Shown here piece after piece: positions 13,024 to 24,999 of a DNA stretch of 64,000 bases. Both the position numbers and the translations under genes were made by a program. The notes under the pieces are model-generated. The model did no database searches, was not told the DNA's origin, and worked only from the letters and a program-made list of their open reading frames with translations. Position 1 is the stretch's first letter; each line of letters begins with the position of its first letter. The stretch is from Anthonomus grandis grandis (lineage: Eukaryota; Arthropoda; Insecta; Coleoptera; Curculionidae): NCBI RefSeq assembly GCF_022605725.1, contig NC_065553.1:6386001-6450000 (forward strand), written 5' to 3'.

Positions 13024-13641
13024 TATTTAAATGGTTCGGCTTTTATATGGGGCATAATTGATTAATATTTTAGCGGGCTGCGGTTTAAACTGGCTTTTTT
13101 TGATTTAATCACTACATGTGAGGTGAATAATAAACTAGGATTTTTCTTTGTGTGACCCCCGTTCGGGTTTGTTTACCTTTTTCGTTATCTGGTTGTTTTT
13201 TTATTGACATTTTTATGACGGCCTACAGCTGATTAACCGATGACAGCTAATTATTTTCGTCAAAGGAGATTTTTATTTCTTCGGATTCATATTATATAAA
13301 AAGCGCATTTAACGTATACCTGACGTAATAAAGCGACGTTCATATTGACGCGATTACGATCGCTGAGATATTCCGAACAATTCACTTATAAATTGAAATT
13401 TGGTCTGAGCCTGGATAGTTCATAGAAATAAAACATCGATCAAGAAGATCGATGTTTCAAAAACATCGATAAACATCGCATCGCCCAACCTAGTATGGTC
13501 TTCTTTCGCGAGAATATAGGATTGCATGTGTTTTTCCTGTCACATATAAATTTAAAAAAGTATAAAAAAAACACAACAAGACAAAACAAAAAAAACTCCT
13601 TTCCTTTCTACCTTTTTCAGAATTCACCGGTGGATACACCG
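13024..13641. promoter_or_regulatory. TMEM62 upstream region with ATCGAT cluster and palindrome
   Basis: This 618-bp gap separates the TMEM62 start codon from the first hAT element. At 13431-13457 there is a perfect inverted repeat, AAACATCGATC with a 5-base loop. Two more CATCGAT/CATCGC strings follow at 13463-13482. ATCGAT-containing sites are bound by DREF-type and BEAF-type factors in flies, so this may be the TMEM62 promoter. No TATA box was picked out. Confidence 0.35.
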
Positions 13642-14299
13642 TAGTGATGTTAACTTTCGTTACTTTTAGGTACTTGTAACGATTCGTTACTTTCGATACA
13701 AATACTCGTTACTTTGTATAAGTGATTTCGTTACTTTCGTTATTTTTGATATTATGAGTATATTGATTAAAATTCGTTAAAATTTATTGCTGTTTTAGAT
13801 ACAAACTTATGTACGACGTATGTTCATGATATTGGACAATCAATCAGTTATAGACATTTTTTTTGCACTTTTAAATCTCCTAATTTTTCCGAATATGCAG
13901 TGTTATATTATGGTTGTTTAGGTATATTTTCTTTATAGTATAACGATTACGATTAAGCTGTTTTATAATCGCAAAATTATGTATTTAGACCGTACAAAAA
14001 ATGATAAACATTTATTTTATATTTTTTCCTAAGTAGGTATATTTAAAAAAATAAATAAGTGAACGCATACATAAGACAAATTTATATTAATTTGCAAATT
14101 ACTACAAATCTAAACAAAAAACAAAACAAAATGAATGTGTTGGTAAACTCACTTAAATTTAAAAATAAATTTAATACCATACATTAAATATATGTATAAC
14201 AAATTGTAACTTAGGGTGCTACTTTTTCCAAACAACATTTTTTTTAAAACAAAGTTTAACCTAATAATTTAATATTATAACAAATACGATTCATTATCA

Positions 14300-15790
14300 T
14301 TATAATATGTCATTATTACAGTGCAAAAATATAAGTTTCTCTACGTTTTTTGATTTTAATCGGTTGCGCCGTTCAGAAAGAATTTGTCCTGCTTTTGAGA
14401 AGAGTCTTTCACAGGGAACTGAAGTTCCAACAACAGAAAGATGTTTTTGAGCCAAAACTGATAACTGGGGATATGTTAAATGACGAGTTCGCCACCAATG
14501 TAAGGGATTTCCTTTTCTACCGATATTTGGTTCTGATAATAAAGTTCTAATTTCTGTGATAGCTGCAGCTGTAGGACTTATACTACTTTCAGTAGACCTG
14601 ATAGTTTCATCAAAGTCTTCCCAAATTAAATCTGCACTTAAAGTGTTTGGTTGAGTTTCTATTGCGGTTTCTTCAGATTCATTAATTACAGTAGGAACAG
14701 TTTCAGCCTGTAGTTTATTAATTTGTCTTACAACATCTTCTTGAATCTTTTCTTTTACTTTTTGTAGAGCTATATCAAAATTAAAAGCTTTTGCTTTAAA
14801 TCTAGGATCAAGAAATGTAGATTTCGCCAAAGTAATATTAGTTTCTATATTTCTAAATCTAAATTCAATGGAAGTTGATAACTGATTGATTAATTGTTTT
14901 CCTGTATCTGTAATAATTGTGTTAGAATTTAATTTATGCAATGCTTTTTTTAAACCTCCTACAATTAAAATGACCTTTGAGAGTGTAACTGATTTATCCG
15001 CACACATTTCAACACTAACTTGCTCAAACGCTTTTAAAATCTTACATACTTCATCTAAAAATGTCCATTCTTCCGCATTTGGTAATTCTATCAATTCTAT
15101 CGGATTCTGTAACACTCCGACAGTCGCTCTTAAAGGTTCACTTAATTGTAGGAAACGTTTAAACATGTAGTATGTAGAATTCCATCTGGTTACAACATCG
15201 TTTATTAATTTTAAAGGAATAAATTTTGGATTATTGTTCATTTGCTTTTGTGTAGATACTAGTTTTTGGTTTGCCTGAGAACTTCTATGAAAATATTGAA
15301 CCGCTGTTTTGATTTTTTTTTTTGGATATTTTGAAGGCAACTATTTATACCTTCTTTTACTATTAAATTTATTGTGTGTGCAAAACAGGGAATATGAGCC
15401 CAGCCACCTAGTTTAACAGCACCAACCACATTAGCTGCATTATCAGTGGTGACTGCATATACCTTATCTAATATTCCCCATTCAGCTGCTACACGTTTTA
15501 ATTCAATGCACACATTTTCAGAAGTGTGCCTTTCATTATAGCTAAAACATGTTAAAATGCAATAATGTAATTCCCAGTTATCAGTTATAAAATGCGCTGT
15601 TACTCCTAAAAAACCCTCTACATTAAGTGTCCACCTATCTGTAGTAAGGGTAACAAAATCTGTCCTTTTCAAAAGATTTTTTAAAATGATAACTTTTTCA
15701 TCATACTTTGCAACCAAAAGAGATTTTGTAAATGTTGCCCTACTTGGTAAATTATACGATGGCTCTTATTGCTTTTAGTAATTTTCTAAA
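14300..15790 (-). pseudogene. hAT transposase (ZBED type), frameshifted
   Basis: Two long minus-strand frames, 15717-15259 and 15340-14300, encode consecutive parts of one transposase. The first has LTTDRWT and TTDNAANVVG (catalytic aspartates) and the CFAHTINLIV block. The second has DVVTRWNSTYYM, HWWRTRH and the dimerisation region VPCERLFSKAGQILSERRNR. The frames part at an A/T homopolymer near 15310-15322, where one base is gained or lost. A second one-base shift lies near 15770, upstream of which the frame continues towards the N terminus. Apart from these lesions the coding region is well preserved, implying a fairly young copy. Confidence 0.88.
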
Positions 15791-16369
15791 ACCCTTATCC
15801 TGAACTATAGAGAAAGGTTGCAAATCCTCAGTTGATTAATTTTGTACGCGGTAGTGAGATAGGTCGTGAAACAAATTTTGTTAATTTTGCCTGTTGAGGT
15901 GTTTTTTTCTTATCATTTGGTTTTTTAATTGACGATGATGACTCTTAGTTGATTGCATTAAATGTGGACGGGATTTCTGGGTCAGGTTGAGTATGGCCTT
16001 TAGTTGAATTAGAGGATTCAATATTTGATGGCGTAAGCGGCTGAACCGATAAACTCGAATGATCTAATTTTTAAAAACAATAAATTATAATCTATGCGAA
16101 CTACAAATTAAAATGTTCAACACTTCAAGACTTTAGAAAAGTATAAAAATGGCCGACTGTTTCTTAAAATATCCAAGAGAACGAAAAAAAAATCAGAAGC
16201 TTTGGGTTAAAAACTATGTTTTTTAAATGAAACACCCAGTTTTTATAAGTGTTTTTAACCTATAAACTTTGTAATATCTTACTAAAAAGCCTAAATGTTT
16301 GTGTGTATTAAACTTTTCCAGCCACCCTGCCCTGCATATTTAAATATTTTTTCCAAAAAATCAACTGTT

Positions 16370-16520
16370 TTCAAAATTATGTAGACGTGTTGCCTCCTTT
16401 AAAAGAATATACTGTCTTGCACAAATGGCATTTAGCTTTTCCTTCGGAAATGACTGTGTAATGCAACCAAATAGCACTACGTTTTTGTATTTTCCCTTTT
16501 TTTTCCATTTCAAAAAATAC
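16370..16520 (-). pseudogene. BED zinc finger exon of the hAT transposase
   Basis: Reading minus from about 16520, the frame gives SAIWLHYTVISEGKAKCHLC then KGGNTST. This is the BED-finger pattern (aromatic residue, CxxC, K-GGNTS), normally followed by L..H. A stop codon follows directly after NTST. This would be the DNA-binding N terminus of the transposase, separated by about 600 bp from the catalytic region. Confidence 0.6.
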
Positions 16521-17368
16521 GCTATTACGTTTCACAGCAAAACATGATATTCTTTCTCTTTAGAACGGGGAACGGGGAATCCCAGATACTATAGCCTCCG
16601 GCTAATCATAGCCCATAATATATGAAGTAGGTGAATCCCAGCCAACAGCAAAAAAAGAACCTTAGACATCACCGGCACCGGCAATCTGCATGGCATTATA
16701 ATTATATTCTCTTTGGACTGGACCCCGCGTAGTAACCCGCAACGCAACCCGTTACATAGACCCTCCGTTATCCCGTCGTAGTTCATAAAATTTTTTAGAC
16801 TCTCTCGCATCTCGCTGTTTGGTTCGTATAAATTTGGCTTTTCGTGATTCGTTGTTTGTGGTTAAAGTAGAAAAAATCAGTCAGAAACGAAAGTAACGAA
16901 ATAACGAATAAAAATTAGCTTTTGTATTCGTTACTATAAGTACATCTTAAGTAACGAATACTTACATTTTTGACATCACTAATACACCGGTACACACGGT
17001 ACAAAAAAACCCACGTTTCAAAATAAACCGGTGAAATCAGCTGGTTGCGACCGACGAGGTAGCAGATTAAGGCAGATTTCACACCAAAAAGATAAGCAAC
17101 AAGCGATAGGCGATATGCGATACGCAAAAGCGATATCGTATCACTTCTATTTTCAGACCGCAACGATACAAACACGAAAACAATCAGTTAAAAATGGCAA
17201 CCATAAATAACGTTTTGATTGCATTTTATATGCTACGTCGACGCAGACAGAGACAAAAAAAGACGTTTTTGGGTACGACCTTTTCACGTAGCAAATGTAT
17301 GTCATTCTGCAACTGTAGTTGCCGCAGAAATGAATTCAGACTGAAAGAAGTTTAAAAGTTTTTATAGA

Positions 17369-19363
17369 ATGAACCAAGAAAACTTTTTAATATTAGTTAA
17401 ACTTGTTTCCCCATTGATTCTTAAAAAAGACACAAATTACCGATTAGCTGTGTCCCCTGAAGAACGTCTTTTGATTACATTAAGGTATGTTGAACACCTG
17501 TTTTATCATCATATAGATCATAGTTGAATTTTAAAGATTTTCTTTGTTAACCTTAAGAACACAAAAAATTTAATTATAAGATAAAAATACTACGGTATGT
17601 TCCACGTTGCAAAATATTCTGCAGCCGACGGTGATATAGATCTGGTAGGGCTTTCGTATACTGAAGGTGCAGAGCTCAATGCAGGCGAAGGAGCTCCAAA
17701 TGGCACTGCTGAGGGAGTCAACTCCTCTGTCTCCTTCTCTTGTAAGAGAGTGTCAATTAGTTGAAGGACGCCTATTTTAAATCTTCGTTTCCGCTTGCAA
17801 TCCATTTTAGTTACATCTGGCAGGAGACTTTGTAAAAATTCCAAATCTGCATTTGGCATAGTAGGGGATGTTTGCTTTTTTACAAAATCTATAAAACATG
17901 AGTCAGCTTCTTCTGCTAACGTAGATGTTGAAGGCCTGGAACAAATCCTTTTGTTTTGAGTTCTACTGAACTGCTTGTGTCGAATAGGTAAAGCATTGTT
18001 TTGAGTTTGCTTTTCAGTAATATCACTCTTTTGACTGTAATTTTGGGAAATATCTTTTGCTGATAGTTCACCTGAATCTTGCTGAACTGCCGATTCTTGT
18101 CCAATTTGTTTTTCTGAGCAATTTTCTTGACTTGACTTTGAAGCGTTTGACATTTCTGATTCCAACATAGACTCATCATTAGGTTCATCATTCGGAGTTG
18201 GTGAAGGTAAATTACCAGATTGTTGCCTTGATTTTACAAATGGCAAGAGAAATGCCATCGCATCCTCTAAATAATATTTTTTTAACTAGCCCCTGATCGC
18301 TCGCGTTTCTTTTTCGCTCTCGTTAATGCTGTTCGTCCGTCTCGTTAATGCTATTCGTGAAGTTCTTCCACTTTTCCTTGCATTCTACAACTAAAAAATA
18401 AAAAAAAATTATATTGCTTTATATTCAAGAAATAAATCCTACTAATAAAGACATATTTTTAGATATTTGGCGACAGGGAGCAGTTTCTCAACGCCGTCAT
18501 TTATCATATACAGAAACAATCACAGCTATTTTTATTGCTTTACAACCGCATTTTCTGTCGGTACCGGATGAGAGAAAGTGGATAGCCTCAGCTAAACGAT
18601 ATTATGAACTTTGGAATCTACCCAACTGCATAGGATCAATTGACGGGAAACACATCCGAATTAAAAAATTTCGTAATACAGGTTCCCAATACTACAAAAT
18701 TACAAAAGTTGTTTTTCTGTCGTTTTAATAGCAACAGCTGATGCTGATGGAATGTTCCTAACAGTAGATGTTGGCGACTATGGCAGAAACAGCTAGCGAT
18801 GGAGCTGTGTTTAAAAGTAGCAGGCTGGGAAGACTACTCGACCAAGGTGAATTAAAAGTTCCGGCACCTCGACCTCTCCCACACGATACAAGTGGAAATT
18901 CTTTTCCATTTTATTTTTGTGGCGACGAAGCTTTCCCACTTAGAAAACATATTATGCGTCCATTTCCACAAAGACTTTTAGATGATAAGAAACGCGTATT
19001 TAATTATAGATTGTCTCGCGGTCGTAAAAGTGTCGAATGCGCATTTGGTATGTTAGTGAGCAAATTTCGGATTTTTTCGAAACGCCCATTGCATGTAATG
19101 AAAAAACCGTTGATAACATAATAAAAAGTGCATGTGTTCTTCACAATTTTATTCGCAGTAAGGAGGGTCGATTTGTTCTACCGACTTTGGAACAGGATAG
19201 GGAAAATATAGAAAGCTCTTTGAGTACTCATTTTCTACAAGAATGTATTCAAATAAATGAAGCATGCTCCGCTATAACACTACGAAATTATTTACAAAAT
19301 TATTTTATAACTCCTGAAGCAGCAATCCCATGGCAATGGAATTGTTGCATAAATAATATTTAG
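17369..19363 (+). pseudogene. Harbinger transposase (DDE_Tnp_4), damaged
   Basis: Exon 1 (17369-17484) starts MNQENFLILVKLV, includes SPEERLLITLR and ends at a GTATGT donor. This is the usual N-terminal block. The catalytic part runs from about 18414 to 19363. It contains LPNCIGSIDGKHIRIKKF (first D) and, after a frameshift near 18700, DADGMFLTVDVGDYG (second D), then FCGDEAFPLR and SRGRKSVECAFGML (E). A second frameshift near 19100 precedes NIIKSACVLHNFIR. The block between exon 1 and 18.4 kb that usually carries the ATG-S..S...R helix-turn-helix-like part looks missing or eroded. Confidence 0.85.
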
Positions 19364-19568
19364 TATTAAAATAATTATATCAAAATAATAAAATCTGTAA
19401 AATATGTGTATTTTGTTTTTTCATACCTGGTAATTGTGCTTCTTTCGCAACCAAATTCCATGCTTTTTCAGACTCATTTCGTTTCGCATATTCGGGTAAT
19501 TTATAATTATAAATACAAGGGTACTTTTCAATTATTTGTACAAAAGCTATGTTAAGCTTTTCGTCCAT
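17590..19568 (-). pseudogene. MADF-BESS DNA-binding protein of the Harbinger element
   Basis: Exon 1 (19568-19427, start MDEKLNIAF) encodes the first half of a MADF domain, including the IIEKYPCIYNYKLPEYAKR block, and ends at a GTATGA donor. Exon 2 starts at 18390 after a TTTTTTAG acceptor with ECKEKWKNF, the second half of MADF. A near-duplicate of about 21 bp (AGCATTAACGAGA twice, 18295-18350) and a stop then disturb the frame. It resumes at YYLEDAMAFLLPF and runs to 17590, with a BESS motif (ADLEFLQSLLPDV...LIDTLL) near residues 145-190 of that frame. Such proteins are accessory partners of Harbinger transposases. Confidence 0.8.
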
Positions 19569-19780
19569 ATCGCTTGAATGATGGGCAACAAGTATGTGTC
19601 GCAACCTGAAATGTTTCTCAGATACGCATCGCCTATCGCTGCAGATATTTTCTTGGAACGATATCGCCGTCTTTTCGGTACGAACGGGTGTCATTTAACC
19701 CAATGTTATTTGCGCTACCGAAGCATGTTGCTTATTGCGTATCGCTTGTTGCTTATCTCTTTGGTGTGAAATCTGCCTAA

Positions 19781-20770
19781 CTGGGGTGGAATCTTGGTCA
19801 AATAGATTCTTCCTAGAATTCCTAACAAGGGGCCAAAAAATAACATAAATCGATTCAAGATCGTGCATGGCAAGATCGATCCAGAAGTAAATCCGCAACA
19901 AAATCTTATTAGAAATCAAAATTCGATTCTGAATTTTCTTAAACCTTGGGTCTAAAAAGGTAGATATCTTTAATACGTCGACATACTTATGCTTAAGAAA
20001 GATAAGAAACTGTCAGATTCTCAACAAAATTAAATTAATATAAATAGTACAGACTTACATAAATAGGAGTTATGGGAATCGCTGAAAAGAAACTGTAAAT
20101 AACCTAATAATTTCATTAACGAACGTCAGCGCAAACCAAAGCAGGGACAGAGTTCCTGGCCGGCCCGGTAACTTTTAGCCCATTCAGAAGTTCGCATTTT
20201 AGCAGCTTCACCTTTATTTACACTTTACAACAAAATATAGCAGTCTGAAACTTCTCAAAGACCTGCTGATCTTTGAATAAAATCGAGTTACAGTCCTACA
20301 ACCGAGAGAACCGTAACAACGGCTGAGGGGGCAGAGGCGAATTGTGTAAGAAATTCGGCTGCCTCAGTGACGGGCGATTTTATTTTTAATTTAATAATAT
20401 TATTTTTTTAATTAGAATAAATATGATAAATTCATGTAAAACAGTTAAAAATGAACTAATAATTTACACAATGATTAAGTAAAAATAATATGAAACTTAT
20501 AATAAGGTTATACAAGAAGTTCAAGAAATTTGGTTTCGGATTAATAATTTTTGCTGATAAATTTAAATTTGAATTTCTATCCGAATTAAGGATGGATTTT
20601 ATTTTTTAAAGTAAAAATTAGCTGTCTTATTTTTGTCACTCTTGACTAGTTTTCTAGTTTTGCCAAGTCAATCTAGAACCCTGACATGTGTGTGCCAGAT
20701 TAATAAAGATTAACTCTGTCCGCCACACATCCCATATGTACTAGCAATAGGTTTTAACCCGGTTCTTGGT
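19781..20770. other. Intergenic DNA between two transposon genes
   Basis: No coding sequence was recognised. There is a short GC-richer island at 20140-20370 with CCGGCCCGG, and an AT-rich tail. It may hold the unrecognised left end of the Tc1-like element whose gene begins near 22.5 kb. Confidence 0.3.
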
Positions 20771-22497
20771 CGACGTTTTCTAAAAAATTAAATAAAATCA
20801 TATATTAAACACAACTACAAATTAAACAAAAATTAAATCAATAATAATGCAAATAAATACCTAAGGCTTGTATATAATTTTCTTTGTCGCTTTCTTCATC
20901 GCTGTCAGAAGAATCATCATCACTATCATCGTTACCATCAGCATTCGTAATAATAAGTTGTTCGACTTCCTCCATTATTTGATCAGTCTCCCAGAATTTA
21001 TTTTCAATCTCCATGACATGTTTGCAACAGTTTGCCCAGTGTAAAGGAGTTATAGACTCAATTCCGTCCTGGACTAACTGTGCCAAATTTTTCATTGCCA
21101 AATCACCCGTTGTATTGTGAGATCGAATATAATTTTTTAGTTGCGCCCAAATCAATTCGATCGGATTTAATTCGCACATGTATGGAGGTGTGCGAAGAGC
21201 AACATGCCCATGGGTCCGAATTATTCGGTCCACAACGTTTTTTTCATCACTGGGAGGCTTGTTTCGTTGAATTATTTGAAATAATTCCCATTTTCGTGCA
21301 GCTGGGTCGTGTTGAATTCCTTAAAATAAAATTCCTTAAATGAATAATAATTAATTTACAAAAGAAGTCGTATATAATTTCAGCACTTTTTAATAGATGA
21401 TTTGGTTGGTACTTTGTTTTCTTGAACTGAGTGGTAGGGTGCATTGTCCAGTGTAATTACCGAATTTTGAGGAATATTTGGCAACAATTTTTCTTCTTAC
21501 CACTTAGTAAAATTGGCTTTATTCATTTGGCCATGATAGCCGCCACTAGCTTGACCCGCTTTAAAAACAAAGCCACTTTGAGATCCGGCGTGAACAATTA
21601 CTAATCGACCTGAAAATAGAAGTAAGAAGAAGAAAAACATCTAACTTTTAAATGAAATAAAATAATAACATTTAATTAAAATTATTTGCCGCTGATTCAT
21701 ATTTATTCAAATTTAACTTTATATCGTAAGTTGTGATAAGAAGCAGTAAATAGGGAGAATTAAAAATATTCTTTTTAAAAATTTTATATTACTTATTATG
21801 GAGAAATAAAAATTTACAGTATTCTGAATACGTTTCAGTACAATTTTTAAAATGAGCACACAAATATGCTTACCATTTGCTCTAATGTTGCTAACAACCC
21901 CAAAAACTTCATTGCTTTGCCAACATTTTCCGAAAGTTAAGTCATTATCCACCCATGTTTCGTCAAGGTACACAATATTTCTTCCTTCTTCCCTATATTT
22001 TCTAATTGCTCTTAGATATTTATAGCGCCAATGAAGAATAGCAGGTCGCTCCACCAAGATTTTTCTTTTATTTTGACACTTTCTAAACTAGAATCCGTTG
22101 GACTTCAAAAGCTTTCTCAAGGTTTCTCTGCTATACGGGAAATTCATAATTTCTCGTAACTTAATAAATAATTTATTAACAGTGGGAACCATCTTAAGCT
22201 CTAAATAAAGTTGTCGTCAAAATCCCTTAAGAGAGAGATTCGAGATTTTTTATTAGGTGGGGAAGAAAGCATCTGATCCGGGTGTTCTGCCTGTCGTTTC
22301 ATATCTTCTTTATGAATTTGACTTACTCTATCTTTAGAGACTCTAGTATACAGAGCAACTCGATCAATCTTTCTTTTAAGAGGCAATTTAAATGCGTTGG
22401 CTAGAGCTTCTTCATCGCAAACCCTATAAACATTTGCTATTATCTCCCTAGATGGACCGCTTAATGCCTGTCTATGTAAGAATTGGTTTCTTTCCAT
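20771..22497 (-). pseudogene. IS630/Tc1-superfamily transposase gene with introns
   Basis: Minus-strand blocks in order: a 98-codon start (22497, MERNQFLHRQALSG) with a helix-turn-helix-like region; VPTVNKLFIKLREIMNF with RETLRKLLKSNGF; NIVYLDETWVDNDL (first catalytic D); a GT donor after RANG at about 21876; GRLVIVHAGSQSGF and ITLDNAPYHS (second D) at about 21610-21430; and, after another intron, RTPPYMCELNPIELIWAQLK (catalytic E) at about 21190-21110. An acidic tail follows and the last small exon ends near 20771. It has a frameshift after DDNFI (about 22203), a stop after SNGF, a stop at KW/EE (about 21502) and a stop near 21385, so it is dead. Its terminal inverted repeats were not found. 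Confidence 0.82.
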
Positions 22498-24999
22498 AAT
22501 GAATAATTGAAAGTAAAATAAAAATTACTTTAAAACTCTAGAAATAAATATACCATTTTACTTATAAAAATCGTATTTGGTAGCTTAATCTATACTGACT
22601 TTATTTTCCGCTAAATGCGTAATCAAGGAAAATAAAATATCTAATGTCTTTAACAAAAAAAAAACAACCCACAATAACCAATAATATAAAAAAAATCGCA
22701 AATAACAAGAACAACAACAATAACAAGATCAACAACAACAAATAACAGTTAAATATAATCGCAAATTAATAAACGCCGAAATCGTAAAATCGTCCAAAAT
22801 CTCTACGCGCGCCTATGGCAAGATAACCAGACAAGGAGTCTTTAAACCTAAAATATAGAAATGTATCGCGTGCGTGTTTTGGTGAAGTGTTATAAAATAT
22901 GTAATTTTAAGTTAGAAAAAAGTACTAATAAATATATAAGACATATTAGTATAATAAATTATGAGAAGAAGTAGCAACGTTGCAAAAACGAAAATATGTT
23001 TTTGCCGCATTCTTTCCGCGAGGGTTTTTCCAGTTGTAGCACTGTAAATCGTACATCCTAGTTTTGTATTTTTGCGGCTTAGTTTTTGTGATTTTGTTGT
23101 TGCCCAATTTTCATTTTGTGCGTATTTTAATTCGTTAAGTTTATTTTGATGATCAAGTAGAATCGAGTAGGAATAGTAGAAGGATAACATAAACTATTTT
23201 TTTTTTAATTTTGCTTGTTTATAGATACCGACTATAAAAGCCATAAGCCGATTGCAACAAAAACTGAGATCCTTACAATGGAACCGGGTCGTTTTTGTTT
23301 GTTTGGTTTGCTTTTAAAATTAAAAAAAAAAACAGAAATCGATATTATTAAAGCTGCAAACTGTCAAACAAATTCTATTAAATCAACCGAAGCGTTTCCG
23401 AATGTTATGTACTCGAACGGCAAACTGAGATCTACCGACAAATTTTTGATTAACCGGTGAATTCTGAAAGTCCCCGATTTTCAGCGTGGAATGGAATTGG
23501 TAAGAACCGTGGTTACTCTTTTGGTTGACATATTGTCCCCCTCCCCCCACTTAAAAATTATGATCTAAAGAAACCAGTGTTGCCAGGTGTGGCGCATTTA
23601 AATTTGAAATGGCGCTTTAAATATATGGGTATATTCTGGGTATGTCCCTATATTTTTTATTTTTTCTTTAAAGTATAAATCGAGGAATCCGTACCTTGGT
23701 TCCGATGAGTTCGGCCAATTCCCTTTATTGTTTACATTTTCATGTTTATATAAAAGTTTTAAGGAATTGATTCGTGTGATCTCTGTGGACTAATAATAAT
23801 TAATATTTGGATTTTCTTAAGGTGGGGTTTATCCCTATTTTAATCAAATATCCTCTATAAATTTTTCACAATCTATAAATAAAATAACCTTCTTCTGTAC
23901 TTATAAACTCTTGAGAGGTTTATGGGTATATGGTGTTATAACCGAAAGAATAAACCAAGTCTAAAGCCGGGTAAGAATTGGTAAATACCAAACGCCAAAC
24001 AGCTAATCCGTGACGTCACGTTTTCCCGTATTTTGGTTAAAATCAAATTCTTAGAAACACATTGGGCGGATTGAACTAGGACACCTTTGTGAAAGAATAT
24101 GTACAGGATGTCGTCACAAATAAAGATTTGGAGGAAATTAACTTTAGGTCATATGTAACACAAGGATATGTGATATATTAAATTAGGGAATATTTTAAAG
24201 AAATATCGTAGTATTGCATCAAATAAAGGCCTTCTTTGCGATACCAAATATGCAGTTATCTCAAAATCGCTTTTTTTTTAAATGTCCTTTAAATTTCTTT
24301 TAAATAGTGTTACTCTGAGGCGACGATGTCCAAATTTGCACTCTTGTAGGTTTTCTCGGCTGTTATAGAAGATAGAGCCATACGGTATTAGCATTACTCT
24401 GGTGCTTTTATATTAAACGAAACATACCGTTGTCAGAAACTTGACAGCTGTCATCTGTCATAGTTTTTAATCTACTTTTGGACCCTCCCTTATATCTTCG
24501 TTATTATTTAACATATTACCAGCCTTCCATGGACACACTATAGACTAGCTGCCCTTATGTCGTTTGGCACATCTTTCCACATAATACGCACACCACATCC
24601 GTATATATTAATTTAGAAAAATCAAATTCTTCCTAAAATTTGATTTTGAAATTTACGACAGTCTCAATCAGAAAAACGATCTAAATCAGGCATATTTTAA
24701 GTAAAAATTAATCAAGAAGTACATAAAAAAATCATATTTTGTATTGAGAATAAATTTGTCTGACGCCATCATTCAATTATTAGCACTTAAGAAAAATATA
24801 AATCTTTTAACAATAATTACAATTTAAATGTTTATATTATTTAATCGGTATTACGGCAAATCTAAATTAGTTTTGCAACCAATAGCAGCAAGCGATTAAA
24901 TAGTCTAAACATGAATTTTATGAACAATATCAATATTACTCAAACCTTCAATGAAAAATTGTGAAATAATAAGTAATAAGTATAAAAAAGAAAAATCTA
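22498..24999. other. Intergenic region, no clear gene
   Basis: 22695-22752 is a CAA/CAATAA-rich simple repeat. A 92-codon minus-strand frame (23190-22912) would encode a basic N-terminal half and one hydrophobic segment (FVFATLLLLLIIYY). An 81-codon plus-strand frame at 23215-23460 is also open. Neither matches a family I recognise and both may be chance. Positions 23.5-25.0 kb hold only AT-rich sequence and a TGACGTCACG string near 24011. Confidence 0.3.

Larger units (their letters stand above)
13634..16989 (-). mobile_element. Complete-ended hAT element (ZBED-like), inactive
   Basis: The element runs 13642-16981 (3.34 kb) with ends TAGTGATGT and ACATCACTA. It is flanked by an exact 8-bp target duplication, ATACACCG, at 13634-13641 and 16982-16989. 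Both subterminal regions are packed with CGTTAC/GTAACG copies, which are likely transposase binding sites. The 8-bp duplication and the encoded protein both point to hAT. It was inserted into a sequence with its own ACCGGTGAA/TTCACCGGT inverted pair. Confidence 0.93.
17068..19780. mobile_element. PIF/Harbinger element with two interleaved genes
   Basis: The element spans 17071-19777 (2.7 kb). Its inverted ends begin GGCAGATTTCACACCAAA and continue with related AAGCAACAAGCGAT strings for more than 40 bp. The 3-bp duplication TAA (17068-17070 and 19778-19780) is typical of Harbinger. Inside are a transposase on the plus strand and a MADF-BESS protein on the minus strand, with exons interdigitated. 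Both genes carry lesions, so this copy is probably inactive. Confidence 0.92.

Noticed and set aside
14350..15170. Plus-strand frames over the hAT transposase
   Set aside because: Shadows of the minus-strand transposase reading frame.
22912..23460. Opposed 92- and 81-codon frames, one with a hydrophobic segment
   Set aside because: Considered as a small membrane protein gene, but no start context, homology or conservation can be judged from the sequence alone.
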